NCBI RefSeq assembly: GCF_029893235.1
Contig: NZ_JARXWE010000007.1
Coordinates: 1-64,000 of the forward strand
Length of the DNA: 64,000 nt
From: Dysgonomonas sp. PH5-45
GTDB taxonomy: Bacteria > Bacteroidota > Bacteroidia > Bacteroidales > Dysgonomonadaceae
Reading direction: 5' to 3'
Of this stretch, positions 53,031 to 61,626 are shown in pieces. Within the stretch, counting starts at the first letter, position 1; the number at the start of each line of letters is the position of its first letter. The position numbers were made by a program, and so were the translations under genes. The notes under the pieces were generated by a model. That model made no database searches and was not told the origin of the DNA. It saw nothing but the letters and a program-made list of their open reading frames with translations.

Positions 53031-53468
53031 ATGGTAGAAACTAAAATCAGGCAGATTGTCGAAAAAATCGGCGGACTGCACTACGAATTCAACGACTGGA
53101 CGCGCACCAACGCCACCATCGACTACACCTCCCTGCCCGTGTGCGTAAACGTATTGCCCGTATCGGGGAAACTTTCGAACAAAAACGGAAACCTGCGCGA
53201 CTATCCCAACTGCCTTATCGCTTTCATGGACAAGGCCGAACTCGACTTCGAAGGAGCCGAAAACGAAATCACCGTCAACCGCATGAAAGGCTATGCAAAA
53301 CGCTTCATTGCCGAAGCCAACCGTTCGGGGTTGTTCCAGCCCATCACCGCCGATGTGCCTTACTCCGTGGTTTACGACTTTCTGGATGCCAACCTTACGG
53401 GCATCGCCATCGAGCTGCAACTCAAAGAATCGGTGGGCGATTGTCTGGATAACACGCTGAACCCATGA
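53031..53468 (+). CDS. Phage structural protein, unknown (tail module)
   Basis: A 145-residue alpha-beta protein (MVETKIRQIVEKIGGLHYEF; TSLPVCVNVLPVSGKLSNK; VVYDFLDANLTGIAIELQLK). Matching small proteins lie in neck or tail modules of Bacteroidales siphoviruses. Its leader TTTAAACACAAACTTTATT is phage-type. Overlaps the next gene by 4 bp. A tail terminator or neck role is possible. Confidence 0.55.
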   Translation: MVETKIRQIVEKIGGLHYEFNDWTRTNATIDYTSLPVCVNVLPVSGKLSNKNGNLRDYPNCLIAFMDKAELDFEGAENEITVNRMKGYAKRFIAEANRSGLFQPITADVPYSVVYDFLDANLTGIAIELQLKESVGDCLDNTLNP

Positions 53469-53938
53469 GTGGCGAAGCCAACATCGCACCCTTGCTCAAC
53501 GACCTCTGCCAGAGCATTGCCCGCGGTTATCTGACGGCAGCCCAGCAGGCTTACGGGGCAGACCGTGTAACCCTTGCCCAAGAGGAAGAGGCTTTTACGA
53601 TAGAGGGCGACGACAACGCCTCCTTTCTGCACTGGTTATCGGAGCAGGAGCAGCAACCCCTCAACCTGTTCCAAGCCGTCAGGTTATGGATCGAAGAAGA
53701 AGGCGCCGCATACAAAAACATTCCTTACATACGCAAGGAGTCGGAACGGTGGAAACCCCGCTATACGCCCCAAGAGCGTGGATTGATGAGCCTTTCGGGA
53801 AAGATTGCCTACAAAATGCAGCAAGAAGGCGTCAGCCTGAAAAACCCGCAACCTACAGCTCAAGACGCCGAAGTAGACACCCAAGAGATAGAAGCACTCA
53901 TCGGCGAGGCGCTATCCGATATTATTTCACAACTTTAA
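53465..53938 (+). CDS. Phage structural protein, possible head-tail joining protein
   Basis: 157 residues, mostly helical, with VRLWIEEEGAAYKNIPYIRK then PRYTPQERGLMSLSGKIAYK, a pattern seen in neck/tail completion proteins of Bacteroidales phages. It starts within the end of the previous gene (ATGA overlap) and precedes the 378-residue gene by 28 bp. The role is inferred from context. Confidence 0.55.
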   Translation: MSGEANIAPLLNDLCQSIARGYLTAAQQAYGADRVTLAQEEEAFTIEGDDNASFLHWLSEQEQQPLNLFQAVRLWIEEEGAAYKNIPYIRKESERWKPRYTPQERGLMSLSGKIAYKMQQEGVSLKNPQPTAQDAEVDTQEIEALIGEALSDIISQL

Positions 53939-53966
53939 AATCACTCACAAGAAAAAAATAAACACA

Positions 53967-55103
53967 ATGGCACAAAAATCAACCGATACACTAAGCGTTT
54001 CGTATCCCGACCTTGGGTTCGCGTTCAACCCTATCACCCTGCGTTTCACCTACACGCCCGATATTCAGCCCGAAACCGAGATACGTGTTCTGGCAAACGG
54101 AATAGAACTGGTGCGCGAAACCCGCGACCAAGAGGTAACGTTCGACCTCTCGGCTGTGGCACGTTCGCTTTTCGACCGCGACCGCTTCCACCACATCCCT
54201 TTCTTCGACAATGTTCTCTGTAAAACGCTATCCGTCAGCATAACATCCACAACCACAACCGACGAGGAAGAAGCCGAAATCAACATCGCTATCCCCGTCA
54301 TTTGGGGTGCTTTGCAGATTGGCGAAACCTACTCTCAAAGCAAAACACTCACCATGTTTCGCGGATATCCCTTCACCGTGCCTTACTACGAAGGACGGAC
54401 AACCCGTTTCAGCTACACCTTGCAGTATGGCGGCCAGAGGTATCTCGTAACGGTAAACAACAACTCCAAAGGCTCCACCCCAAAATACAACCTCCCCTTA
54501 CCCGACGACTTGGACGAGAGCATCCACAAAGTGGAATACATCATGGGCGGACAGAACGTGCAGGTAGGCCCTTTCGATTATACCTTCGACGATTCGTTCC
54601 TCGTTTACGAAAAACAGGCGGGCGGCAACGACTTGCTGATGACCGTAAACATCGAAACACCCTGCTACAACGACGGATTTTACCTCCGCTGGATAAACCG
54701 CTGGGGCGAATGGAACTACTATCTTTTCCGCAAGAAGGGCGAATCGACACAGGTGGCCGATTCGAGCATCGTTTTCGACCCCTATTTCGACACCATCGAC
54801 TTCACCGACGGATACCACGTAGGCACAGGGAAAACGGTAGGCAAAACAGCCCAGAAAACCATTCAACTGTACGCTTCGCTGGTCGATGCCGACACCTACG
54901 ACTTCCTTTCGCAGATAGCACAATCACCTGTCGTAGATCTGTTTATGGGATACGCCGAGCAGGAAGTGGATGGCCAGCCGCAAACCATAGCCCGTTGGGC
55001 AAGCGTGCGCACCCAAGCCGCTACCTTTGCAAAGGGCAAAGACCATTTGCAGGACTTCGAGCTGAACATGCTTATCCCTCAAACACAAACCCTTAACCTT
55101 TAA
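53967..55103 (+). CDS. Phage tail protein (distal tail/baseplate-type), putative
   Basis: A 378-residue beta-rich soluble protein with no signal peptide (STDTLSVSYPDLGFAFNPIT; FRGYPFTVPYYEGRTTRFSY; WGEWNYYLFRKKGEST). The C-terminal half has a fold-like stretch ending DLFMGYAEQEVDGQPQTIA. Its place before the large tail protein suggests a distal-tail or baseplate hub component. No decisive motif. Confidence 0.5.
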   Translation: MAQKSTDTLSVSYPDLGFAFNPITLRFTYTPDIQPETEIRVLANGIELVRETRDQEVTFDLSAVARSLFDRDRFHHIPFFDNVLCKTLSVSITSTTTTDEEEAEINIAIPVIWGALQIGETYSQSKTLTMFRGYPFTVPYYEGRTTRFSYTLQYGGQRYLVTVNNNSKGSTPKYNLPLPDDLDESIHKVEYIMGGQNVQVGPFDYTFDDSFLVYEKQAGGNDLLMTVNIETPCYNDGFYLRWINRWGEWNYYLFRKKGESTQVADSSIVFDPYFDTIDFTDGYHVGTGKTVGKTAQKTIQLYASLVDADTYDFLSQIAQSPVVDLFMGYAEQEVDGQPQTIARWASVRTQAATFAKGKDHLQDFELNMLIPQTQTLNL

Positions 55104-55123
55104 CAAAAAAACCGACTTACCAG

Positions 55124-57493
55124 ATGAGAGAAGTATTTATAAACAACCAGCGGGTAGATATGGAAGGCGATGGCTATGCCGCCATGATATACCCTTCGCC
55201 CATCTTCAAGGATTTGAGCAGCATACAGTCTAACGGAACCACCACCTTCACCCTGCCCAAAACCGAGCGTAACCTTGCCATCATCGGTTGCAGCGACCAA
55301 GCCGACGTGCGCGGCGATTTTCCGTACAGCGAATATACCTTCGAGGAATACCGCAACGGTATCCCCGTTATCCATAACGGGCGATGCAAGCTGCTGAAAA
55401 TAGGTGAAAAAATTGAACTGGCCACCGTATGGGGGCCAAAGGTAAATATGAGCGACTTGCTCAAAAAGAAGCTCACCGAACTTGAGCCTTACTCCGTCAC
55501 CCGCGACGAAGACGGAAAACCACATTACAGCAAACCAGAAGCCAGCGAATCAGAAAACTTCGTTACATGGAGTTCGGGTACATCTTTTCTTTCGGCCGAC
55601 AGTAACGACGATTTCGGCTTCCTCTGTGCCGACTTCGGCATGGGGGTTAAAGACACCCGCTACATGCACCCCTCGGCACGCGCCACCTACGTTATAGACC
55701 AGATTGGCGCGAATATGGGCATGGATATCCGCTTCAAGAACGACGAGGTGAGGCAAACCCTTGCTCACAAATGGCTGCCACTGCCCACACGCAATGCCAA
55801 TATACTGACTTGGACAAGAAACAGCGATTATAAGTTTCCGAAAAGGTTCTTGAATTCGTTCGACGATAACCTCGGATACAACATAACCAATGTTGAAGTT
55901 ATAACCCCCAACCAGAATTCTGAAATTCTGAAAGAATACCCCGAAACTCCCGGAAACTACGCCTTTTCGATGTATGGAGAGATTTGCCTTTCGGTAGAAT
56001 ACTTCCTCAGAGAAAACTACTGGGTGAGGGAATACGGTTATTCCTGGGACGATATCCGCTACAAGGAAGTGGTTGTGCGGAAAGACGAAGACCAACCCGA
56101 AGAAATTGTAGACCTGAGGGGCGATACCACCATGTATAACGTCGAAATATCGTATGCCGGAAACACTTACCTTTTCCCTTTAGAAGAAAAAGCACAAACC
56201 TACCGCGAGTATTTCAAGGGGGGACACCCCCTTAACGCGCCGGGAACCAACAGCCCCTTCTGGGACATGCGCCTGGTTGTTGTCCCCATCAGCGAGGAGG
56301 TGGCTAAGTTTGTGGAGTTCACTGCCGAACCCAGCGACAGCAACGTTGATAGAGCCACCGACATGTATGCCACAATGAGGCTACGCAAAAGGATAGTCAC
56401 CGACGGAAAGGTTAGCTTCCGCTATTACGAGATTCCCTTCAGTACAGATGTGCGCTACAATCCCGGCGGATTTGAAACAGACCCGCTGCCCGGCTCGTCC
56501 GAGGGGTTGAACAAAAATCCGGAGATAGGCAACGGAATGCCCTCCTCCATTATCGAAGGAGGGGGAGGAAACCCTTCCGGCCCCATGTTTTGTTACCTGC
56601 CCACCTCGGCAAACTGGGTAACCGTATTCTTTACCCTCTACAAGCGCCCCGACGAGGTGAAGCCCGGAGAGTCGTTCCCCATACTGCATAACCTGCCAGA
56701 TATTACCTGCCTCGACTTCATGAAGTCTATCATGCAGATGTATGGCCTATATCCGCAGTATTTACCAAAGGAAAACGTCCTCGAGCTGGTTTCTATCGAC
56801 CATATATACCAACGCGTGCCCGAAGCCGACAACTGGAACGGCCGCCTTGTTGCAAACAAGGGAATCATACCCATAGAGCACACCATAAACGACTATGCGC
56901 AAAAAAACTGGATGCGATACACGCAAGACGATGTGAAGCGCACCGATGCCGACGGTTTTGTGGTGGTAAACAATACCGCGCTCAGCGACGAGAAAAACAT
57001 CTTCGAGATTAAGTTTGCAATTACCGAAAACCACAACGGGCGTGTAAACGACAATTCTCAGCGATCCGTGTTCGCGTACATGCCCTGCTACGAACCCGGC
57101 AAAGTAACCGACGACGAGCCAAAGCCCGAACCAACATTCAGAGGGAAAATTAAACCAAGACTATTGAGTGAGGGAGAATATAATATATCTGCTAATTCCC
57201 AAAAAAAAATAAAAAAGCTAATCTTTGATAAGCCTCTTCAGTTCGGTTCTTTCACACTCAAGGAAGACGAAGTATGCTTGATACCTGTCTATTACAGTAA
57301 ATACCAACGGGTGGTGCGCCGCCCTGTGGCCATTGAGTGCTCGGTATATATGAGCGATATGGATATACACCGCTTTGAGGCAACCCGTCCTGTTTATCTG
57401 AAAGGACAGTACTGGATGCCTATACAGGTTAGTATAGATGCAAAAAATCTGGCAAAGTGTAAGCTACTACTGATGCCGGAGACGACGAAGTAA
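55124..57493 (+). CDS. Large phage tail protein, putative tail tip/baseplate
   Basis: A 789-residue protein. The start MREVFINNQRVDMEGDGYAA and following FKDLSSIQSNGTTTFTLPKT match large tail proteins encoded after the tape measure in Bacteroidales phages. The middle holds VGFLC-ADFGMG-type beta regions, and DYAQKNWMRYTQDDVK lies near 600. DNA at about 57135-57240 (residues 670-705) is much more AT-rich than the rest, like a replaced segment. Last gene of the tail module; a bidirectional terminator follows. Confidence 0.55.
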   Translation: MREVFINNQRVDMEGDGYAAMIYPSPIFKDLSSIQSNGTTTFTLPKTERNLAIIGCSDQADVRGDFPYSEYTFEEYRNGIPVIHNGRCKLLKIGEKIELATVWGPKVNMSDLLKKKLTELEPYSVTRDEDGKPHYSKPEASESENFVTWSSGTSFLSADSNDDFGFLCADFGMGVKDTRYMHPSARATYVIDQIGANMGMDIRFKNDEVRQTLAHKWLPLPTRNANILTWTRNSDYKFPKRFLNSFDDNLGYNITNVEVITPNQNSEILKEYPETPGNYAFSMYGEICLSVEYFLRENYWVREYGYSWDDIRYKEVVVRKDEDQPEEIVDLRGDTTMYNVEISYAGNTYLFPLEEKAQTYREYFKGGHPLNAPGTNSPFWDMRLVVVPISEEVAKFVEFTAEPSDSNVDRATDMYATMRLRKRIVTDGKVSFRYYEIPFSTDVRYNPGGFETDPLPGSSEGLNKNPEIGNGMPSSIIEGGGGNPSGPMFCYLPTSANWVTVFFTLYKRPDEVKPGESFPILHNLPDITCLDFMKSIMQMYGLYPQYLPKENVLELVSIDHIYQRVPEADNWNGRLVANKGIIPIEHTINDYAQKNWMRYTQDDVKRTDADGFVVVNNTALSDEKNIFEIKFAITENHNGRVNDNSQRSVFAYMPCYEPGKVTDDEPKPEPTFRGKIKPRLLSEGEYNISANSQKKIKKLIFDKPLQFGSFTLKEDEVCLIPVYYSKYQRVVRRPVAIECSVYMSDMDIHRFEATRPVYLKGQYWMPIQVSIDAKNLAKCKLLLMPETTK

Positions 57494-57512
57494 AAAACAC
57501 TCTAAAGACGAA

Positions 57513-57546
57513 AAAGGTTTACTCGATTGAGTAAACCTTTTTACAT
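57513..57546. terminator. Bidirectional terminator after the tail module
   Basis: AAAGGTTTACTC (57513-57524), loop GATT, GAGTAAACCTTT (57529-57540), with A's before and T's after. Serves the tail module and the converging lipoprotein gene. Confidence 0.9.
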
Positions 57547-57563
57547 TTTATAACACATTCACA

Positions 57564-57920
57564 TTAATCAACTTTACGTGTATATTTATATTCGTATGTA
57601 TCACCGAATTCATCTATATATATGAGAGTTAATTTATTATTTGCAATTGTATATTTGTATGTAAAATCTTTATAAATTAATTTATTACCATCTACTTTAT
57701 ATTTGCCATGTTCATTTGTTTCTAATTTTTTGGTTCGCTCTTTATTCCACTCTTCTTCATAAGAAGTAAAATCAGAGGTATAGACACGTACCCAATAGTA
57801 ATTTACTCCTTCTCGTTCCCATACACCTTCCACAGGGTTAAAGTATTCGGGTTCGTCATCGTCACTACCACAGGCGGCTAAAAGGCAAGCAAGCAAAAGC
57901 AAAGTCAGTATCTTTTTCAT
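57564..57920 (-). CDS. Small surface lipoprotein, lipocalin-like
   Basis: 118 residues; lipobox LLAACG followed by SDDDE, the acidic surface-export signal of Bacteroidota, so probably outward-facing. The mature part is a short beta-barrel-like domain (VEGVWEREGVNYYWVRV, then strands of alternating Tyr and Lys). It has an exact consensus promoter (57988-57958) and converges with the phage tail module. Function unknown. Confidence 0.7.
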   Translation of the reverse strand: MKKILTLLLLACLLAACGSDDDEPEYFNPVEGVWEREGVNYYWVRVYTSDFTSYEEEWNKERTKKLETNEHGKYKVDGNKLIYKDFTYKYTIANNKLTLIYIDEFGDTYEYKYTRKVD

Positions 57921-57957
57921 AATCAGTTTATGTGTTTATGTTAATTTTTAAACTTTT

Positions 57958-57988
57958 CAAAGATAAGGAATTTTTGCAATGCGGCAAA
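57958..57988 (-). promoter_or_regulatory. Bacteroidota promoter of the 57.6-kb lipoprotein
   Basis: Minus strand TTTG (57988-57985), 19-bp spacer, TATCTTTG (57965-57958). Confidence 0.75.
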
Positions 57989-58355
57989 TATTTTGCGGCT
58001 CTGTCCCCTCCCCTTGGGGGAGGACGGGTGGGGTGATTTTCCTGCGCGGAATCGGAAGATTCCTTGCCTTCCTTTTTTCCGAAGCGACAAAAGGAAGCAA
58101 AACCGCTTTTTCGGCACACTTCTCGGCGACCCGTTACAAACTCGGCAGCCATGATGAAACAAAACTCGGACTTACAGTCCTCAAACAACATTTCATCTTG
58201 TTATGGCTGTTCCTCGTTTAACGGGTTCCCCGCCTGCAAAGCCGATGCCGTTCCGCCTTGCGGGCACACGCTCGAAAAAGAGATGCTTCATCACCGTTCA
58301 ACACGGTATGGAATATCCCCTCCCCTTTGGGGAGGACGGGTGGGGTGAACAAACG
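57989..58355. repeat. Gene-free stretch with two G-rich repeat copies
   Basis: 58006-58041 and 58315-58350 share CCCCTCCCCTT-GGGGAGGACGGGTGGGGTGA (27 of about 30 bp). Between them lies non-coding DNA with short low-complexity stretches and a repeat-like GAGATGCTTCATCACCGTTC fragment. No believable ORF. Confidence 0.6.
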
Positions 58356-58359
58356 CAAA

Positions 58360-58391
58360 GAGGCAGATTATCTTCTCAAATAATCTGCCTC
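58360..58391 (-). terminator. Terminator-like hairpin after the structured RNA
   Basis: GAGGCAGATTAT (58360-58371) pairs with ATAATCTGCCTC (58380-58391). On the minus strand it is followed by TTTGCGTTTG. It lies 3 bp beyond the base of the RNA at 58394-58580. Confidence 0.6.
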
Positions 58392-58393
58392 TT

Positions 58394-58580
58394 GTAAAAG
58401 GAAGTCGTACTGATGGAATAAGCCGAAACTCCTTATGACAGGATTTGAGTGCCTCGGTCCCTTTGTAATCCACTGCGCTAAGCAATCCCGAAGGATGTGG
58501 CCCGCCATTAGAACCGATGAGCTTGTCTCGGTATAAATCTTTTACTGATGAGTTTCCCAATCGATCAGCACGACTTTTAC
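58394..58580 (-). ncRNA. Candidate structured RNA, rod-like (possibly 6S-type)
   Basis: 187 nt whose two ends pair: GTAAAAG (58394-58400) with CTTTTAC (58574-58580), then TCGTACTGAT (58405-58414) with ATCAGCACGA (58564-58573; one G-U pair). Inner pairs: GAAACTC (58425-58431) with GAGTTTC (58550-58556), CCAC (58470-58473) with GTGG (58497-58500), and ATCC-CGAA-GGAT (58485-58496). On the minus strand a TATATTTG -7 box (58628-58621) lies upstream and a hairpin follows (58391-58360). The long bulged rod resembles 6S RNA; identity is not proven. Confidence 0.55.
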
Positions 58581-58668
58581 TTTTATATCTTTAACTAACA
58601 ATTACTCTTAATTGGTATCTCAAATATACGTTTTCATTTCCAAATATGCAAGTAAATTTACATTTATT

Positions 58669-58842
58669 TTATCTTTTTTTGTTTGCATTGCAATGGCAAC
58701 CGCCACAGCCGCACGCATCGCTACGGCCTTTGGGGGTGGAAAAAAAACGGTATATCTTGCCCAGAACGATAGCTGCTATCAATATGCCTACCGCACCCAC
58801 TATAATTTCTTGCATCATAAAGCTATCAAATATCTCTTTCAT
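58669..58842 (-). CDS. FeoB-associated Cys-rich membrane protein
   Basis: About 57 residues from MKEIFDSFMMQEIIVGAVG. One membrane segment (about 12-30), a short basic stretch, then the Cys cluster SDACGCGGCHCNANKKR. Such proteins are typically encoded after FeoB and may help iron transfer. Follows the feoAB fusion by 39 bp on the same strand. Confidence 0.85.
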   Translation of the reverse strand: MKEIFDSFMMQEIIVGAVGILIAAIVLGKIYRFFSTPKGRSDACGCGGCHCNANKKR

Positions 58843-58881
58843 ATATAAACAACGATAAGCCAAAAACGTTCACAGCATAAG

Positions 58882-61359
58882 TCAGAAAAATAACGAGCCT
58901 ATCTGGTAAACCAAAAACGAAACCAACCACGCCACACCCGTAGAATAAGCAACGCTAAACAAAGCCCACTTCCACGTACGCGACTCCTCCTTTATGGCCG
59001 CAACGGTGGCTATACAGGGCATATATATAAGCGTAAACAACAGGAAGCTCACAACCACAATCAGCGAAAAACTCTTTGTGCCATCGGGTTGTGTGTCGTT
59101 GGCCAAACGGACTTCGAGCGACTTCTGGTCTTCCGAATCGCCCGTATAAAGCACTCCCAGAGTACTCACAACCACTTCCTTGGCCGCCATACCCGAAACA
59201 AGGCTCACGCTCATCTTCCAGTCGAAACCCAAGGGACGCATCACCGGCTCCACAAATTGCCCTATACGCCCTATATACGAACCCTGCTGGCGTTCTATAT
59301 TATGTGTGCGCCGCATTTCTTCAATCCGGCTGTCTTTTTCCTGTTCCGATATTGTTCCGCCATTATAACTGGCTTCCACTTGCGCCACATTGTTGTTGAA
59401 CTGTGCGTCAATCTCCCTGTCTAACGGGAAATACCCAAGAAACCAAATAATTATGGAGGCAACAAGGATTATCCCACCCATTTTGCGGAGATACTGTTTC
59501 GATTTATCCCACATATGAATCCCTACCGAACGGAAGGTTGGCATGCGGTAAGGCGGCAGCTCCATAACGAAAGGCGTATCTTCTTCGGGAAACAAAAAAC
59601 GCTTGAACAACCGTGCCGAAACAACAGCCAAAAGAATGCCCGTAAAATACAGCCCAAACAAAGCCAAGCTTGCGTGCCGGCCAAAGAAAACGCCCACAAA
59701 CAACAGATAAACAGGCAGGCGGGCACTACACGACATGAAAGGATTGATAAGCATGGTTATCATGCGGCTGTTGCGACTTTCGATAGTGCGGGTTGCCATA
59801 ATTGCCGGAACATTGCACCCAAAGCCCATAATCAGCGGAATGAACGACTTGCCATGCAAGCCCATCTTGTGCATCACCCTATCCATGATGAATGCCGCAC
59901 GCGCCATATAGCCCGAATCTTCCATGAAGGATATAAATGCGTACAGAATAAGTATATTGGGCAGGAACACTATTACGCCCCCTACTCCGCCTATTATACC
60001 GTCCACGATGAGGTCTTTCAGCATTCCCGCGGGCATATATCCCCGCACCCAGTTGCCAATGAGGGCTACACCCTGTTCTATCCACTCCATGGGATAGCTC
60101 CCAAGGGTAAACGTACACTCAAACATCAGCCAAAGGAAGAAGAAGAACAGCGGAAAACCTACGTATTTGTTTGTAACAATGGCATCCAAGACGCGCGTCA
60201 TTTCCGACCCACGCGTTTTTTCCCTCAGCGTTTCTTTCAGTGCCCCTGCCACAAAGCCGTAGCGGGCGTTGGTTATTGCCGACTCGGTGTCTTCGTTCAG
60301 TATCGTTTCCACGTTTTTCACCTCGCTGTCGCGGAGAGCAAAAACCTCGGCGCACCCCTCCAGATGCGAAACATAATGGTTTATGTCCTTGTCTTTTTCG
60401 AGCAGTTTTACCGAGATGTAGCGGTCGGGAAACTTCAACTGCCCGCTGTACTGTTTCTCTATATCTATATTGAGCTTACTTATAGAATTTTCGATAGTGT
60501 TGCCGTAGTATATCTTTACGTGCTTCACCACCTTGTCGGTACCCTCATAAACACGGATAGCGGCATCAAAAAGGTCTGAAATCCCGATATTCGATTTGCC
60601 GACAGTCGGCACTATGGGTACACCTATCAGTTCGGCAAGTTTTTTATGGTTCAGTTGGCTGCCGCTTGCCGTCAGCTCGTCGTACATGTTGAGTGCCATA
60701 ACCATCGGCACTTGCATATCTATCAGTTCGGTGGTCAGGTACAGGTTGCGCTCCAGATTGGATGCCGCCACCACGTTAATCACCACATCGGGTTTTTCGT
60801 CAACCAGATATTGACGCACGTAAAGTTCTTCCGGAGTATATGCCGATATGGAATACGTACCGGGAAGGTCAACGATACGGAAGGTATAACCGCCGTGTTT
60901 GAAACGCCCTTCCTTCGAGTCGACCGTAACACCGCTGTAATTACCCACATGCTCGTGTGCACCCGATGCCACGTTAAACAGCGATGTTTTTCCGGCATTA
61001 GGATTGCCCACCAAAGCCACTTTTATAACTTTGGGGCCGTTGGTGTTTTCGGTTTTTCTTACGTTATGTTCTTTGCTGTGCTGCAATTCGTCGAACAAGA
61101 TATCTTCGGCTTGCACGGCGTGTATTTCGGCCTGTTCGGGATACACAACCTCTATCAGTTCGGCCTCGCTCTTACGGAGCGAAACCTCGTAGTCCATTAT
61201 CTGGTATTTTTTAGGGTCGCGAAGCGGTGCGTTGAGTATCACCTTTACGGTTTTCCCCTTGATGAACCCCATTTCGAGGATTCGCTTCCTGAAGGCTCCG
61301 CTACCATTGACTTTCACGATGATGCCTTTTTCTCCCGTCTGTAAATCTGAAAGAAGCAT
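58882..61359 (-). CDS. feoB: Ferrous iron transporter, FeoA-FeoB fusion
   Basis: An 825-residue inner-membrane Fe(II) importer. Residues 1-72 are a FeoA SH3-like domain (LLSDLQTGEKGIIVKVNGSG; ILEMGFIKGKTV). The FeoB G domain follows with G1 GNPNAGKTS (118-126), G3 DLPGTYS and G4 NMYDE. About ten membrane segments with the two Gate-type regions fill 400-825 (FGCNVPAIMATRTI; SGMAAKEVVVSTLGVLY). FeoA-FeoB fusion is the usual form in Bacteroidota. A Cys-rich small protein follows in the operon. Confidence 0.96.
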   Translation of the reverse strand: MLLSDLQTGEKGIIVKVNGSGAFRKRILEMGFIKGKTVKVILNAPLRDPKKYQIMDYEVSLRKSEAELIEVVYPEQAEIHAVQAEDILFDELQHSKEHNVRKTENTNGPKVIKVALVGNPNAGKTSLFNVASGAHEHVGNYSGVTVDSKEGRFKHGGYTFRIVDLPGTYSISAYTPEELYVRQYLVDEKPDVVINVVAASNLERNLYLTTELIDMQVPMVMALNMYDELTASGSQLNHKKLAELIGVPIVPTVGKSNIGISDLFDAAIRVYEGTDKVVKHVKIYYGNTIENSISKLNIDIEKQYSGQLKFPDRYISVKLLEKDKDINHYVSHLEGCAEVFALRDSEVKNVETILNEDTESAITNARYGFVAGALKETLREKTRGSEMTRVLDAIVTNKYVGFPLFFFFLWLMFECTFTLGSYPMEWIEQGVALIGNWVRGYMPAGMLKDLIVDGIIGGVGGVIVFLPNILILYAFISFMEDSGYMARAAFIMDRVMHKMGLHGKSFIPLIMGFGCNVPAIMATRTIESRNSRMITMLINPFMSCSARLPVYLLFVGVFFGRHASLALFGLYFTGILLAVVSARLFKRFLFPEEDTPFVMELPPYRMPTFRSVGIHMWDKSKQYLRKMGGIILVASIIIWFLGYFPLDREIDAQFNNNVAQVEASYNGGTISEQEKDSRIEEMRRTHNIERQQGSYIGRIGQFVEPVMRPLGFDWKMSVSLVSGMAAKEVVVSTLGVLYTGDSEDQKSLEVRLANDTQPDGTKSFSLIVVVSFLLFTLIYMPCIATVAAIKEESRTWKWALFSVAYSTGVAWLVSFLVYQIGSLFF

Positions 61360-61380
61360 AGATTCTTATAATACTTAATA

Positions 61381-61547
61381 ACTCGTAGTGCATTTAGAGA
61401 GTTTTTGTCAAATAGCTTATTATAAACATTTTATAATGTTTGTCCTTCTGAGCAAAGCGAAGAATCTCTGTATTTTTCATTTAAGATCCTTCGTTACACT
61501 CAGGATGACAGATAACGAGCTTTTATTTTCTAAATGCACTACGGGTA
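61381..61547. repeat. MITE-like family-2 repeat (short form)
   Basis: 167 bp with inverted ends ACTCGTAGTGCATTTAGAGA and TAAATGCACTACGGGT. It has the family-2 core (GAGCAAAGCGAAGAATCTCT; GATCCTTCGTTACACTCAGG) but lacks the family-1-like insert of the longer copies. Confidence 0.7.
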
Positions 61548-61592
61548 ATACTTAATACTTTCTTTTTTTACGTATTCTAAACTCAGAACAAC

Positions 61593-61626
61593 AAAGGTCG
61601 TTTTTTTTCTTCAAAAAACGACCTTT
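61593..61626. other. Long hairpin between divergent feoAB and ohr
   Basis: AAAGGTCGTTTTTT (61593-61606) pairs perfectly with AAAAAACGACCTTT (61613-61626), loop TTTTCTTC-type. No gene ends here on either strand, so it is either a terminator of an unseen transcript or a regulatory palindrome. Confidence 0.55.

Noticed and set aside
58291-58560. 89-codon minus-strand ORF with a TTG start
   Set aside because: It covers the paired arms of the structured RNA and runs through its terminator hairpin into a repeat; RNA structure explains the sequence better.
58544-58580. CTGATGAG resembling a hammerhead ribozyme core
   Set aside because: The other core element and stem spacing are missing; the bases are used in the rod-like RNA stem.
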